DNA from: Enemella evansiae
GTDB lineage: Bacteria; Actinomycetota; Actinomycetes; Propionibacteriales; Propionibacteriaceae
DNA: 64,000 nt
Reading direction: 5' to 3'
Assembly: GCF_002250705.1 (NCBI RefSeq)
Contig: NZ_NMVP01000034.1
Coordinates: 1 to 64,000 of the forward strand
The position numbers and the translations under genes are program-made. The notes beneath the pieces were generated by a model. The model saw only the letters and a list, made by a program, of their open reading frames with translations, was not told the DNA's origin and did not search any database. Positions 1 through 7,268 of the stretch are shown here, in pieces (position 1 is the stretch's first letter; each line of letters begins with the position of its first letter).

Positions 1-187
1 CCGGCCGCTGCGGCGTACCGGGCCCGGCGGCCGGGCCCGCGGCGGGACCGCCGAGACCCTGGCGCAGCACCAGCACCGCGGCCACCAGCACCACCGCGGC
101 CGCGAGCATCCCGGTGAGCAGCGCGGTGCGCCGCAGCCGGCGGCGTTCGGCCGGCGGCCGGGGTTGGATCGCGGGTTCTCCGGGCAC
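1..187 (-). CDS. Partial single-pass membrane protein (N-terminus only)
   Basis: Reading leftwards from a GTG at 187 gives 62 open codons that run off the window edge. The product starts VPGEPAIQPRP, has a basic stretch (RRRLRR), then a hydrophobic segment of about 20 residues (TALLTGMLAAAVVLVAAVLVL), then an Ala/Gly/Pro-rich start of an outside domain. That is the layout of a single-pass membrane-anchored secreted protein with a short cytoplasmic tail. The rest lies outside the window, so no function can be assigned. GTG is the only start in this frame that keeps the basic tail. It is divergent from the DUF1707 gene. Confidence 0.55.
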   Translation of the reverse strand, partial: MPGEPAIQPRPPAERRRLRRTALLTGMLAAAVVLVAAVLVLRQGLGGPAAGPAAGPGTPQRP

Positions 188-347
188 GGCTCACAGGCTA
201 GGCAGTGCCGGGGGCAGTCGCGAACCAGCCCGTGGTGGGATCGTCCGCTGCGACCGTGGTCGCCGGTTCGCCGGCACCCTCCGCCGAGGGTCCCGCATTC
301 GGGATGATCGGTTCCGGGGTGACCCACAGGCCGCGAAGAATGGGGTC

Positions 348-866
348 ATGACGGTCCCGATGCAGCCACCCTTCCCGTTCGCGAGCTTCCCCCGGCGGCA
401 ACCGCCGCCGCCCGCGATGCGGATCGGGGACGCCGAGCGTGCCGAGGCCTGTGAGCTGTTGAACCGGCACTTCACCGCCGGCCGACTCGGCCACGACGAG
501 TTCGAGGAGCGGTTGTCGACGGCGGTCGCAGCGCGAACCGAACCGGAACTGGATCGGCTCTTCGCCGACCTGCCGCAACTTCCCCCGCCACCACCGGCCC
601 CGGCACCGGCGCGCCCGGTGCAGTCCCACCCGGTCCGCGATCTGTTCTTCGCGTTGACCATGCTCGGCGGCCTGCTGGCGATCCCGGTGGTGCTGCTGAT
701 GCTGCTCGGGGCGATGATGTTCAGCCCGGGGATCTTCCTCTTCTCCCTGGTCGGCGGCAGCCTGGCCGCCTTCTCCGGTGCGACGCTGACCCGGATGTGC
801 CTGACTGACCGGGCCGAGCGGCGGTCCGCTCCGCAGCCGGGCGGGCGTCAGCCCTTGCAGCCGTAA
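348..866 (+). CDS. DUF1707 (SHOCT-like) domain membrane protein
   Basis: A 172-residue protein. Residues about 24-77 (MRIGDAERAEACELLNRHF ... LDRLFADLP) match the DUF1707 domain, whose hallmark is the opening RIGDxERE-like motif followed by GRLxxDEFxERL. A proline-rich linker follows, then two hydrophobic segments (about 100-122 and 126-148), so it should sit in the cytoplasmic membrane with the DUF1707 domain inside. DUF1707 proteins are common in actinobacteria; their role is not defined. ATG 348 is chosen over an upstream start at 114 because the upstream part is Arg-rich shadow sequence; ATG 360 is also possible. Its 3' end overlaps the convergent deacetylase gene by 19 bp. Confidence 0.72.
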   Translation: MTVPMQPPFPFASFPRRQPPPPAMRIGDAERAEACELLNRHFTAGRLGHDEFEERLSTAVAARTEPELDRLFADLPQLPPPPPAPAPARPVQSHPVRDLFFALTMLGGLLAIPVVLLMLLGAMMFSPGIFLFSLVGGSLAAFSGATLTRMCLTDRAERRSAPQPGGRQPLQP

Positions 867-2473
867 CCGGTCTGCGGCACGTTGGTGCCGGTGCAGTAGC
901 CGTGGCCGGCGTACACGCCACCGGAGTTGACCGTCAGCTCCGAGACCGTGACCAGGGTCGCGCCCCTGTCCTGCAGATCCTTGACGATCGTCGGCGCGGC
1001 GGCGACCGTGCTGTCGTGGATGTCGTGCATCAGCACGATCGACGACGGCTTGGCCAGGCCCTGGTAGATGGCACTGTTCTCGGTCTTGGCGGTGCTCTTG
1101 GTCTGCCAGTCCATGGTGTCGACGTTCCAGTTGATGATCGCCATCCCGCCCTCGGCGATCACCTTGTCGGTGGCGTCCTTGTGCGAGCCGTAGGGCGGGC
1201 GGAACAGCAGCGGCTTGCGGCCGGTGATGGCCTCCAGCCGGTCGCTGTTGCCGAGGGTCTCCTCGCGCAGCTTGGTGCCGCTCAGCTTGGCCAGGTCCGG
1301 GTGGTTGGCGGAGTGGTTGCCGACCTCGTAGCCACTGCTGGCGACCAGCCGGACGTTGTCCGGGTAGGCCTTGATGCTCTGCCCCATCTGGAAGAAGGTG
1401 GCGGCCGCCTTCGCATCGTCGAGGGCCTGCACCACCTTCGGCGTACCGGCCGCGGGGCCGTCGTCATAGGTCAGCGCGACGCACTTCAGCACCCGGCAGT
1501 CCGGGCCGACCGCGGTGGAGGGACGCTCCCCCGGGGCGGGGGTGGCGCTGCCGCCGGGGGTCGCGGTCGCGCGCGGGGTGGCCGAGCCCGCGGGCGTGGC
1601 GCCCGGGGTCGCGGTGCCGGCGGAACCCGGGGTGGCCGAGCCCGGCGCGGCGCTCGGGTTCTTCTCGGGCGTCGCCTTCGGGGTGGCGGTGGCGGTGTAG
1701 TCGGCGGGGCGGGTGGCGGCCGCCTGGGCGTTCATCCCGTACGCCGACAGCAGTCCGGCGACCCGGTCCTTGGGCAGCACGAGTCCCTCGGGTTTCGCAT
1801 CGAGGACGCCGCTGCCGAACTTCAGCACCACGTTGCCGTCCGGGTCGAACCCCATCGCCGGGCCGGTGCCCTGCGGGGCCGGGGCGTCGGCGAGTGCGGC
1901 GGAGACCTTGGCCGGATCCAGCTTCTGCTGGCCCCCCGCCTCGGTGACCGCCCTGGCGAAATCGGCCCACTTGGTCTCTTCGATCAGGATCGGGGAGGAG
2001 AAGGTCTGGGCGGTGCTCGGGTCGTACCAGAGGGTGGCCGGCCGCTCGACCTGCTGGCCGCCCTCGGTGCTGACGCTCTTCAGCACCACGCCGACCGCGT
2101 CCGGGGAGCTGGCGATCACCTTGGCCCGGATCTCGACCTGGTCGGCCTTCGCCCAGTGCGCCAGCCGCAACTGCTTCTCCCGGACCACCTCGACGGCCTG
2201 GGTCAGGTTGCGCGCCTTCGGCACCTGCGGCACCTCGGCGACCACCTGGCGGGAATCGTCGCGCAGGGTCACTGACTGCAGGGAGGACACCTTGGCGTTG
2301 TCCACCTCGACGAATCGGGCCTCCGGGGCGGCAGCCGTCGGTTGCTGGCTGCCCACTGGTTTGGCGTTCGGATCGGCCGTCTTCGGCGCCGGCGGCGTAC
2401 CGCAGGAGGCGAGCAGAATCGGCACCAGGCCGCCGATGGCGATTACCCCGAAATATGAACGAACCCTAAGCAC
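848..2473 (-). CDS. Polysaccharide deacetylase (NodB domain) lipoprotein
   Basis: Probable cell-surface deacetylase acting on N-acetylated peptidoglycan or another glycan. The C-terminal NodB domain shows motif 1 (ALTYDDGP), motif 2 (GNHSANHP, metal-binding histidines) and motif 3 (RPPYGS), all intact. A Pro/Ser/Thr/Ala-rich linker separates it from an N-terminal domain of about 200 residues resembling the accessory region of secreted NodB proteins. The N-terminus is a lipoprotein signal with lipobox LASC, so it should be lipid-anchored outside. The GTG at 2473 gives a compact signal peptide; a TTG at 2503 would add ten residues. A single gene, convergent with the DUF1707 gene. Confidence 0.85.
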   Translation of the reverse strand: MLRVRSYFGVIAIGGLVPILLASCGTPPAPKTADPNAKPVGSQQPTAAAPEARFVEVDNAKVSSLQSVTLRDDSRQVVAEVPQVPKARNLTQAVEVVREKQLRLAHWAKADQVEIRAKVIASSPDAVGVVLKSVSTEGGQQVERPATLWYDPSTAQTFSSPILIEETKWADFARAVTEAGGQQKLDPAKVSAALADAPAPQGTGPAMGFDPDGNVVLKFGSGVLDAKPEGLVLPKDRVAGLLSAYGMNAQAAATRPADYTATATPKATPEKNPSAAPGSATPGSAGTATPGATPAGSATPRATATPGGSATPAPGERPSTAVGPDCRVLKCVALTYDDGPAAGTPKVVQALDDAKAAATFFQMGQSIKAYPDNVRLVASSGYEVGNHSANHPDLAKLSGTKLREETLGNSDRLEAITGRKPLLFRPPYGSHKDATDKVIAEGGMAIINWNVDTMDWQTKSTAKTENSAIYQGLAKPSSIVLMHDIHDSTVAAAPTIVKDLQDRGATLVTVSELTVNSGGVYAGHGYCTGTNVPQTGYGCKG

Positions 2474-2586
2474 GGCGGCGAGTCTAAGCGCAGCGACGGT
2501 CAATCTTCACATCGTCACCCGCCGCCGGACACCGCACCGTATTTCACCATCAGATGAGTCATCGGCCGGTGAGAACCCGGCTCCGG

Positions 2587-3426
2587 TCAGCGGGCCAGGA
2601 AGGCGTTCACCTGCTCGCTGAACTCGGCGGCGTACTCGATCTGGGTCCAGTGCCCACAGCGGCCGAAGAGGTGCGCCTGGGAGTCGTCGATCCAGTCCAG
2701 CAGGGTCAGCGAGTTCGTCAGCGGGATCACCTTGTCATCGCGCCCGTGGACGATCAGCGTCGGCGCGGTGATGCCGCGGATGTCGGCCTCGGGGTGTGCC
2801 ATCGCATCGACCCAGCGCTGCCGCGGGGCGGGGAACATCCGGGCGAACGCGTCCTGGGTGCGCAGGCTGGCGGTGTAGCGGGACTGCACCATGTCGTCGG
2901 TGATGAACGAGGCGTCGTGGGCGAACACCTCGCGCATCAGGCGGCCCATCGCCTCCGGCGAGGGTTCGTAGCCCCAGACCGCGTCCAGTCCGTCGGTGAG
3001 TTCGAACGGTACGCCGACGCTGCCCATCAGCACGAGTTTGTCGACCCGGTCGGGGTGGGCGATGGCCAGCGCCAGCGCCATCGACCCGCCGAAGGAGTTG
3101 CCGACCACACTGACCCGCTCGAGGTCGAGGGCGTCGAGGAAGTCGACGATCTGCCGCAACCAGGCCTCGCGGGAGAACTCCTGGCCCTCGGGGATCTCGG
3201 TGTAGCCGAAACCGGCCAGGTCAGGGGCGAGCACCCGGGAATGCTCGGCCAGCGGGTCGAGCACCAGCCGCCAGTTGGCGTAGGAACTCACCCCGGGGCC
3301 GGAACCGTGCAGCAGCAACAGCGGCGCACCGCTGCCCTGCTCGAGATAGTTGGTCCGGATCGCACCGGTCTGGACGCTCTTGCCGATCTCGGGATTCTCG
3401 CCCTGCGCGGGCTCGCCACTCTGCAT
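2587..3426 (-). CDS. Alpha/beta hydrolase, C-C bond hydrolase-like (BphD/HsaD/MhpC type)
   Basis: A 279-residue alpha/beta hydrolase close in layout to meta-cleavage-product hydrolases, which split the C-C bond of ring-fission products. Visible features are the oxyanion segment LLLHGSGPG (about 37-45), the nucleophile elbow GNSFGG with Ser111, the acid region GRDDKV (about 228-233) and the catalytic His near 259 in CGHWTQIE. The HGSGPG motif is typical of BphD/HsaD members. The window has no matching ring-cleavage dioxygenase, so the substrate cannot be assigned. Transcribed alone, downstream of the SipW-type operon and separated from it by a hairpin. Confidence 0.8.
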   Translation of the reverse strand: MQSGEPAQGENPEIGKSVQTGAIRTNYLEQGSGAPLLLLHGSGPGVSSYANWRLVLDPLAEHSRVLAPDLAGFGYTEIPEGQEFSREAWLRQIVDFLDALDLERVSVVGNSFGGSMALALAIAHPDRVDKLVLMGSVGVPFELTDGLDAVWGYEPSPEAMGRLMREVFAHDASFITDDMVQSRYTASLRTQDAFARMFPAPRQRWVDAMAHPEADIRGITAPTLIVHGRDDKVIPLTNSLTLLDWIDDSQAHLFGRCGHWTQIEYAAEFSEQVNAFLAR

Positions 3427-3458
3427 GCGCCGATCGTGGCACGACGCCCGGAGCGACG

Positions 3459-3505
3459 ACAGGGCCCGTTCCGGTGTGCGGATCGCACGGTGGAACGGGC
3501 CCTGT
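3459..3505 (-). terminator. Hairpin terminator of the SipW-like operon
   Basis: Perfect 14-bp inverted arms (3459-3472 and 3492-3505, core CAGGGCCCGTTCC) with a 19-nt loop lie 29 bp past the stop of the signal-peptidase fusion gene and before the next minus-strand gene. No long T tract is present, as is usual in high-GC actinobacteria. Confidence 0.65.
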
Positions 3506-3533
3506 TGCGGGGAAGTGCTCGCCGGAGAACCGG

Positions 3534-4850
3534 TCAGCTCGGCCGGCCGGCCTTGTAGTGCTCCTGCGCCTCGGTGACGGTGAGCGCCCGGTCATAGATC
3601 GCGATGTCGTCCGCCCAACCGGGGAAGGACTTCAGCGAGGGCGCCGACGGCCAGCCGCTCAGATTGTCGTAGCCGACCCGCCAGTGCCCGTCATAGGACT
3701 GCACGGAGGCGGCCTCACGGCTCAGTGCGGTGCCGTCCACGATCAGCCGCATCCCGGAGGCGTCCCGGGTGGCGACGATGTGGTGCCACTGACCGTCGTC
3801 GTAACGCGACTTCGTCTCCAGCCGGTTCGGGCCGTAACCGTCGTTGCCGTAGATGATGCGTCCATCGGTGGTCAGGTAGATCGCGCGGTCATAGAGCCAC
3901 GAGCTCCGCGGAGCCCGGCTCTCGCCGTAACCGATCAGCCGCCCGCCCTGGCCCTGGACGCCGGTCTTGAACCAGAGTTCGAGGGTGAAGGACTGCGGCC
4001 CGGGCCCCGGGAAACGCTTCGCGAGATCCATCCCACCGGTCGGGCGGGCCAGATAGACCGCTCCCCCACGTCCGGTGCGACCGGCACCGGTCTGCGTCGT
4101 CAGGCCCGCGTTGTCGGTGCTGGCGGAGGTGCCGCTGGTGTCCAGGGCGGGATCGGCGGTGTCACCCTCCCAGAAGACGATCGGCTTCGCGGCGCGGATC
4201 AGGTTGCCGTAGTCGACGACCGCGGCGGTGGCGAAGGCCGCCGTGGACTGCGTCTTCGCGCTGAAGGCGGCCGAGGCGGTCGGCGGCAGGGTGGCGACGG
4301 CGAGTACGCCGAGGGCGGCCAGGGTGCCGGCCAGGGCGATCGCGGCGGGGCGGCGGACCTGCTGGAGCTGCCCGGAGCCGATCGCACAGAGGACGGCGAG
4401 GGCGGCCGTGGTGGCGACCAGCGGGCCCATCGCGCCGGCCCGGAGCCAGACCAGCGGCAGACCCAGCCACGGGACCCGGATCACGCCGATACCGCGTACC
4501 TCTTCGTTGCCGATCGGGCTGGAGTCGGGCTCGGGGTTGGCGTCCCCCTGCAGGATCAGCGCACCCTCGGGGTTGCGCTCCAGCATCCGGTGCAGCCGGA
4601 GCCGGTCCGCGTGGTCGGGGTCATTGGCCAGCACGACCCGGCCGGGCTCGACGTCCGCGCCCGCCATCGGCATGCTGACCACGACGTCGCCGGCGTTGAT
4701 GGCCGGGGCCATCGATCCCGTGACGACGGTGGTCGAGGTCCAGCCGAGTGCGAGCGGGGTGACCGCCCAGACAGCCATCCCGAGCACGGCGAAGAGCACC
4801 GTGCGGGCGGCCACCAGGAGGATCAGGCCCGGCCAGGTCGTGGTGTTCAC
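3534..4850 (-). CDS. SipW-type signal peptidase fused to a SipW-like signal sequence and a LamG domain
   Basis: A 438-residue fusion. Residues about 1-165 are an S26B (ER/SipW-type) signal peptidase: membrane segment 8-35, catalytic Ser46 in TGSMAP, catalytic His about 87 in RLHRML, and QGDANPEPD corresponding to the family GDNN box. After a second hydrophobic stretch (about 168-190) comes ASAAFSAKTQSTAAF (about 192-206), which matches the SYSAFSAKTENT cleavage region of the neighbouring TasA-like protein. The last 200 residues form a LamG/concanavalin-like domain (LELWFKT, WHHIVATRD, DDIAIYDRAL). The enzyme therefore appears to carry its own substrate and could release the LamG domain by cleaving itself. 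Its ATG overlaps the upstream stop by 4 bp. Confidence 0.85.
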   Translation of the reverse strand: MNTTTWPGLILLVAARTVLFAVLGMAVWAVTPLALGWTSTTVVTGSMAPAINAGDVVVSMPMAGADVEPGRVVLANDPDHADRLRLHRMLERNPEGALILQGDANPEPDSSPIGNEEVRGIGVIRVPWLGLPLVWLRAGAMGPLVATTAALAVLCAIGSGQLQQVRRPAAIALAGTLAALGVLAVATLPPTASAAFSAKTQSTAAFATAAVVDYGNLIRAAKPIVFWEGDTADPALDTSGTSASTDNAGLTTQTGAGRTGRGGAVYLARPTGGMDLAKRFPGPGPQSFTLELWFKTGVQGQGGRLIGYGESRAPRSSWLYDRAIYLTTDGRIIYGNDGYGPNRLETKSRYDDGQWHHIVATRDASGMRLIVDGTALSREAASVQSYDGHWRVGYDNLSGWPSAPSLKSFPGWADDIAIYDRALTVTEAQEHYKAGRPS

Positions 4851-5422
4851 AGGTTCTGCGCCTCCCAGACGAAGTCCAGCGCGGCGGTGCTGGCCTGGGT
4901 GCTGTTCGGGGCGTCGTCGGGGAAACGGTAGGTGATCATGTAGGTCCGGATCTCACCCTTGTTGCCGGTGGTGTTCCAGTCGCCGACGCCGTTGGCGTAG
5001 TTGGTCGGGCCGGCGGCGAACTTGGCCATCGGCCCGTCCACGATGGTGGTGCCGCCGGCCCCGCAGCTGGTGGCCTGGACGACCTTGATCGAGATGTACT
5101 GGTCGAGCTGGTTGGTGGCCTTGGCGTTGGCGGCGTACAGCTTGACCCGCGAGGGCGAGGTGCCGTCGGAGGTGACGGTGATGCACTTCTCGCCCTGCTG
5201 GCCGGGCCGCAGGTTCTTGACGGTGAACAGCGCGGCGCCGCGGTCGTCGTCGGTCAGCTTCACGCTGCCGGTCTCCCAGCTGTTGCCGGTGTTCTCGGTC
5301 TTGGCGCTGAAGGCGGAGTAGGAGGCCTGGGAGACGATCAGGCCGCTGACGATCAGGGCGGCGGGGATGGCGGCCCAGGGGGCGATGCGGGCGATCTTGC
5401 GGGAGGGGGTCTGCTGGCTCAT
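4847..5422 (-). CDS. TasA/CalY-like secreted protein, SipW-type substrate
   Basis: A 191-residue protein with a SipW-class signal: basic N-terminus, hydrophobic core (about 14-30), then ASYSAFSAKTENTGNSWETG, typical of TasA/camelysin-type surface proteins. The mature part (about 150 residues) has a beta-rich pattern with two Cys (KCITV and TSCGAG). Such proteins form fibres or surface coats in Bacillus; their role in actinobacteria is unclear. It is the first gene of a two-gene operon, with a 4-bp ATGA overlap into the signal peptidase fusion that presumably processes it. RBS-like GAAGGAACC lies upstream of ATG 5422. Confidence 0.82.
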   Translation of the reverse strand: MSQQTPSRKIARIAPWAAIPAALIVSGLIVSQASYSAFSAKTENTGNSWETGSVKLTDDDRGAALFTVKNLRPGQQGEKCITVTSDGTSPSRVKLYAANAKATNQLDQYISIKVVQATSCGAGGTTIVDGPMAKFAAGPTNYANGVGDWNTTGNKGEIRTYMITYRFPDDAPNSTQASTAALDFVWEAQNL

Positions 5423-5500
5423 GGCGGTAGCGGTTCCTTCGGGTCGGATGAGTGGAGCTGAGTCGAGGTTCGGGCCGGCTCTCCGGCCGACAACAGAAAC

Positions 5501-5530
5501 ACTAGATTCCGAATCACTCGTTTGTCAAAC
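5501..5530 (-). promoter_or_regulatory. Putative promoter and palindromic operator of the TasA/SipW operon
   Basis: On the minus strand, TTGACA (5528-5523) and TCTAGT (5506-5501) are 16 bp apart, resembling a sigma-70-type promoter. The -35 box lies inside the palindrome GTTTG-T-CAAAC (5520-5530), so a repressor bound there would block initiation. The local sequence is much more A/T-rich than the flanking genes. The start of translation is about 80 bp downstream. Confidence 0.45.
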
Positions 5531-5626
5531 TACTCTATTGAAGAGTGACACGGATCACGAGTTACGCGCATGTCGAGTGAACATGTCGCCAGATCGACCT
5601 GGCCCGCAGGCACCCGGGCAACGAAA

Positions 5627-5659
5627 AGACCGCCCCGGCCGTATCGGCCGGGGCGGTCT
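5627..5659 (-). terminator. Terminator of the MarR gene
   Basis: A strong 14-bp perfect stem (AGACCGCCCCGGCC, 5627-5640, with its complement at 5646-5659) and a 5-nt loop lie 23 bp past the MarR stop codon. On the minus strand it is followed by TTTTCGT. Confidence 0.75.
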
Positions 5660-5681
5660 GATCTGCAGGCGGGCAGGACGC

Positions 5682-6182
5682 TCAGGCGTCCTGACTGGCC
5701 ACCATCGCGTTGGTGAGGTCGTCGACGAAGGCACTGGCAGCGAGGAGCCGCTGCGGGTCGGCATCTTTCAGTGCACCCAGGGTGGTGGCGGCGTACCGGT
5801 CGATGATCTGGGTCATCACCTCATCCCCCTGCGGGGTCAGGCTGAGCAGCACGCTGCGCCGGTCGCGCGGGTGCGGGCTGCGCAGCACCAGGCCACTCTC
5901 GGTCAACCGGTCGATCAGCGCGGTCACCGACCCGGTGCTCATCGACAGCTTCTGCGCCAGCGCCTTGGGGGTGATCCGCCGCTCGTACTCGACATAGATG
6001 AGCGCGTTCAGCTCGTGCAGCGTCATCTTGAGTTCCTTGGCGAGCTCGGCACGCATCCGCTCATTGGCCATGCTGAGCCGGCCGAGCCGGTCGATCAGCG
6101 TGAGCAGTTCGGCCGAGTGCATGGCCGCGGCCGAGATGACGGCCGGACTGAGCCCGTCGGTGGAACTGGGATTGCTGGACAA
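5682..6182 (-). CDS. MarR-family transcriptional regulator
   Basis: A 166-residue winged-helix repressor. The recognition region ITPKALAQKLSMSTGSVTAL (about 92-111) and the wing (DRRSVLLSLTPQG) are characteristic. Helices rich in charged residues at both ends would form the dimer interface. The start is a TTG at 6182, supported by AAAGGAAG at good spacing. A promoter and dyad just upstream suggest autoregulation. Its targets are not shown by the sequence; the TasA/SipW operon, whose promoter carries a palindrome, lies next downstream and is one candidate. Confidence 0.85.
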   Translation of the reverse strand: MSSNPSSTDGLSPAVISAAAMHSAELLTLIDRLGRLSMANERMRAELAKELKMTLHELNALIYVEYERRITPKALAQKLSMSTGSVTALIDRLTESGLVLRSPHPRDRRSVLLSLTPQGDEVMTQIIDRYAATTLGALKDADPQRLLAASAFVDDLTNAMVASQDA

Positions 6183-6232
6183 CGGTGCGCTTCCTTTCGC
6201 GGTTCGGGACCCCCGAGTGCAGGTGATCCATT

Positions 6233-6281
6233 ACTCTAACATTAAATAGCTCGCCTATCAAGATTGATGGCTGGCGAGCTA
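6233..6281 (-). promoter_or_regulatory. MarR gene promoter with overlapping operator dyads
   Basis: On the minus strand, TTGATA (6261-6256) and TAGAGT (6238-6233) are 17 bp apart. The -35 box lies within ATCAA-GA-TTGAT (6257-6268), and around that is a wider 9-bp inverted repeat, TAGCTCGCC (6247-6255) with GGCGAGCTA (6273-6281). This nested dyad over a -35 box fits MarR autorepression, though the outer repeat could also end the IclR transcript. Confidence 0.5.
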
Positions 6282-6308
6282 GTCCTGCATCGAGACGACT
6301 CGTGCTGA

Positions 6309-7091
6309 CTAGCGGCCGCGCCGAGCCGCGGCGGCGGGCCCCGCGAGCGCCCGGGACACCCCGCGCGCCGCGGTGACGACCGCCGGCGTGAGCCGGCGCA
6401 GCACCGTCGACGAGGCGCGAGTGCTGACACTGAGCGCGGCGACCACGCGCTGGTTCGGGCCCCAGACCGGGGCGGCGACCGAGATCAGGCCCAGTTCCCG
6501 CTCCTCCAACTGATAGACCACCCCGGCCTCGCGCGCACGTTCCAGCGCCCGGGCGAGGCGGCCCGGATCGACGATGGTGTTCGGGGTGAAGCGCTCCAGC
6601 CCCTCGGCGACGAGCCGCTCGAAGAGCTCCGGTCCGGCATAGGCGAGCAGCACCTTCCCCACCCCGGTCGCGTGCAGGGCGAGTCGGGAGGCGACCAGGG
6701 ATGCCATCGTCACCGAGTCGCGCCCGTGGATCTTCTCGACCACCAGGGCGTGGGTGCCGCTCAGCACCGCGAGCTGGACATTCTGACCGGTGGCGATGAA
6801 CAGGTCCTCCAGGTAGGGCAGCGCCGCATCGCGGATGTCCCCGCGCCGGGCGGTGCGGGAGCCGATCTCCCAGAGCAGGGTGCTGGCCCGGTAGCTGCCA
6901 CTGTCCTCCCTGACCAGCAGGCCACCGGCGGTGAGTTCGCGCAGCAGCCGCAGCGCGGTCGCGGCCGGCAGCCCGGTCGCTCGGCGCACCTCGGCCAGGC
7001 TGAGCGGTCCATCGGTGCGCCCGAACGCGGTGAGCACGGCGACCACCTTGTTGGTCACCGTCCGCGCCGGCTCGCGCGCATTTCCGGCCAT
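6309..7091 (-). CDS. IclR-family transcriptional regulator
   Basis: A 260-residue regulator. The N-terminal winged HTH (LSLAEVRRATGLPAATALRLLREL, about 26-49; short excerpts only) is followed by the IclR effector domain (QNVQLAVLSG, HATGVGKVLLAY, ELGLISVAAPVW, VAALSVSTRAS), the latter typical of ligand sensing. The ATG at 7091 has GGGGAG 7 nt upstream; an ATG at 7106 would add five residues. It is divergent from the MHS transporter/MetF/PurU/LigM genes, so it most likely controls them in response to an aromatic substrate or intermediate. Confidence 0.85.
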   Translation of the reverse strand: MAGNAREPARTVTNKVVAVLTAFGRTDGPLSLAEVRRATGLPAATALRLLRELTAGGLLVREDSGSYRASTLLWEIGSRTARRGDIRDAALPYLEDLFIATGQNVQLAVLSGTHALVVEKIHGRDSVTMASLVASRLALHATGVGKVLLAYAGPELFERLVAEGLERFTPNTIVDPGRLARALERAREAGVVYQLEERELGLISVAAPVWGPNQRVVAALSVSTRASSTVLRRLTPAVVTAARGVSRALAGPAAAARRGR

Positions 7092-7145
7092 CGCTCGACT
7101 CCCCATCCCCCGCTGCCGCGACCCCTGCCGCACCGGTTCGGGGAA

Positions 7146-7228
7146 GAATATTCGAAACGTGCCACTGAGTGAAACACCACCCCTACCGCGGCCGGACCCG
7201 ACCGGCTCTACTTGCCCTGTTGCAGGGC
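7146..7228 (+). promoter_or_regulatory. IclR/transporter divergent control region: palindrome and leader hairpin
   Basis: The 177-bp divergent gap holds GAATATTC (7146-7153), an A/T-rich 8-bp palindrome flanked by TTCG/CGAA-like bases, a plausible IclR operator. A second structure, GCCCTG-TTG-CAGGGC (7214-7228), would form a small hairpin in the transporter leader. No convincing -35/-10 pair is assigned. Confidence 0.3.
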
Positions 7229-7268
7229 GGCAACGGCTCCCAGCGCAGGTGAGCCGCGAAAGGTGGAC

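Noticed and set aside
902..2275. 457-codon plus-strand open frame opposite the polysaccharide deacetylase
   Set aside because: No motif and shadow composition; the minus-strand gene has all NodB motifs and a lipobox.
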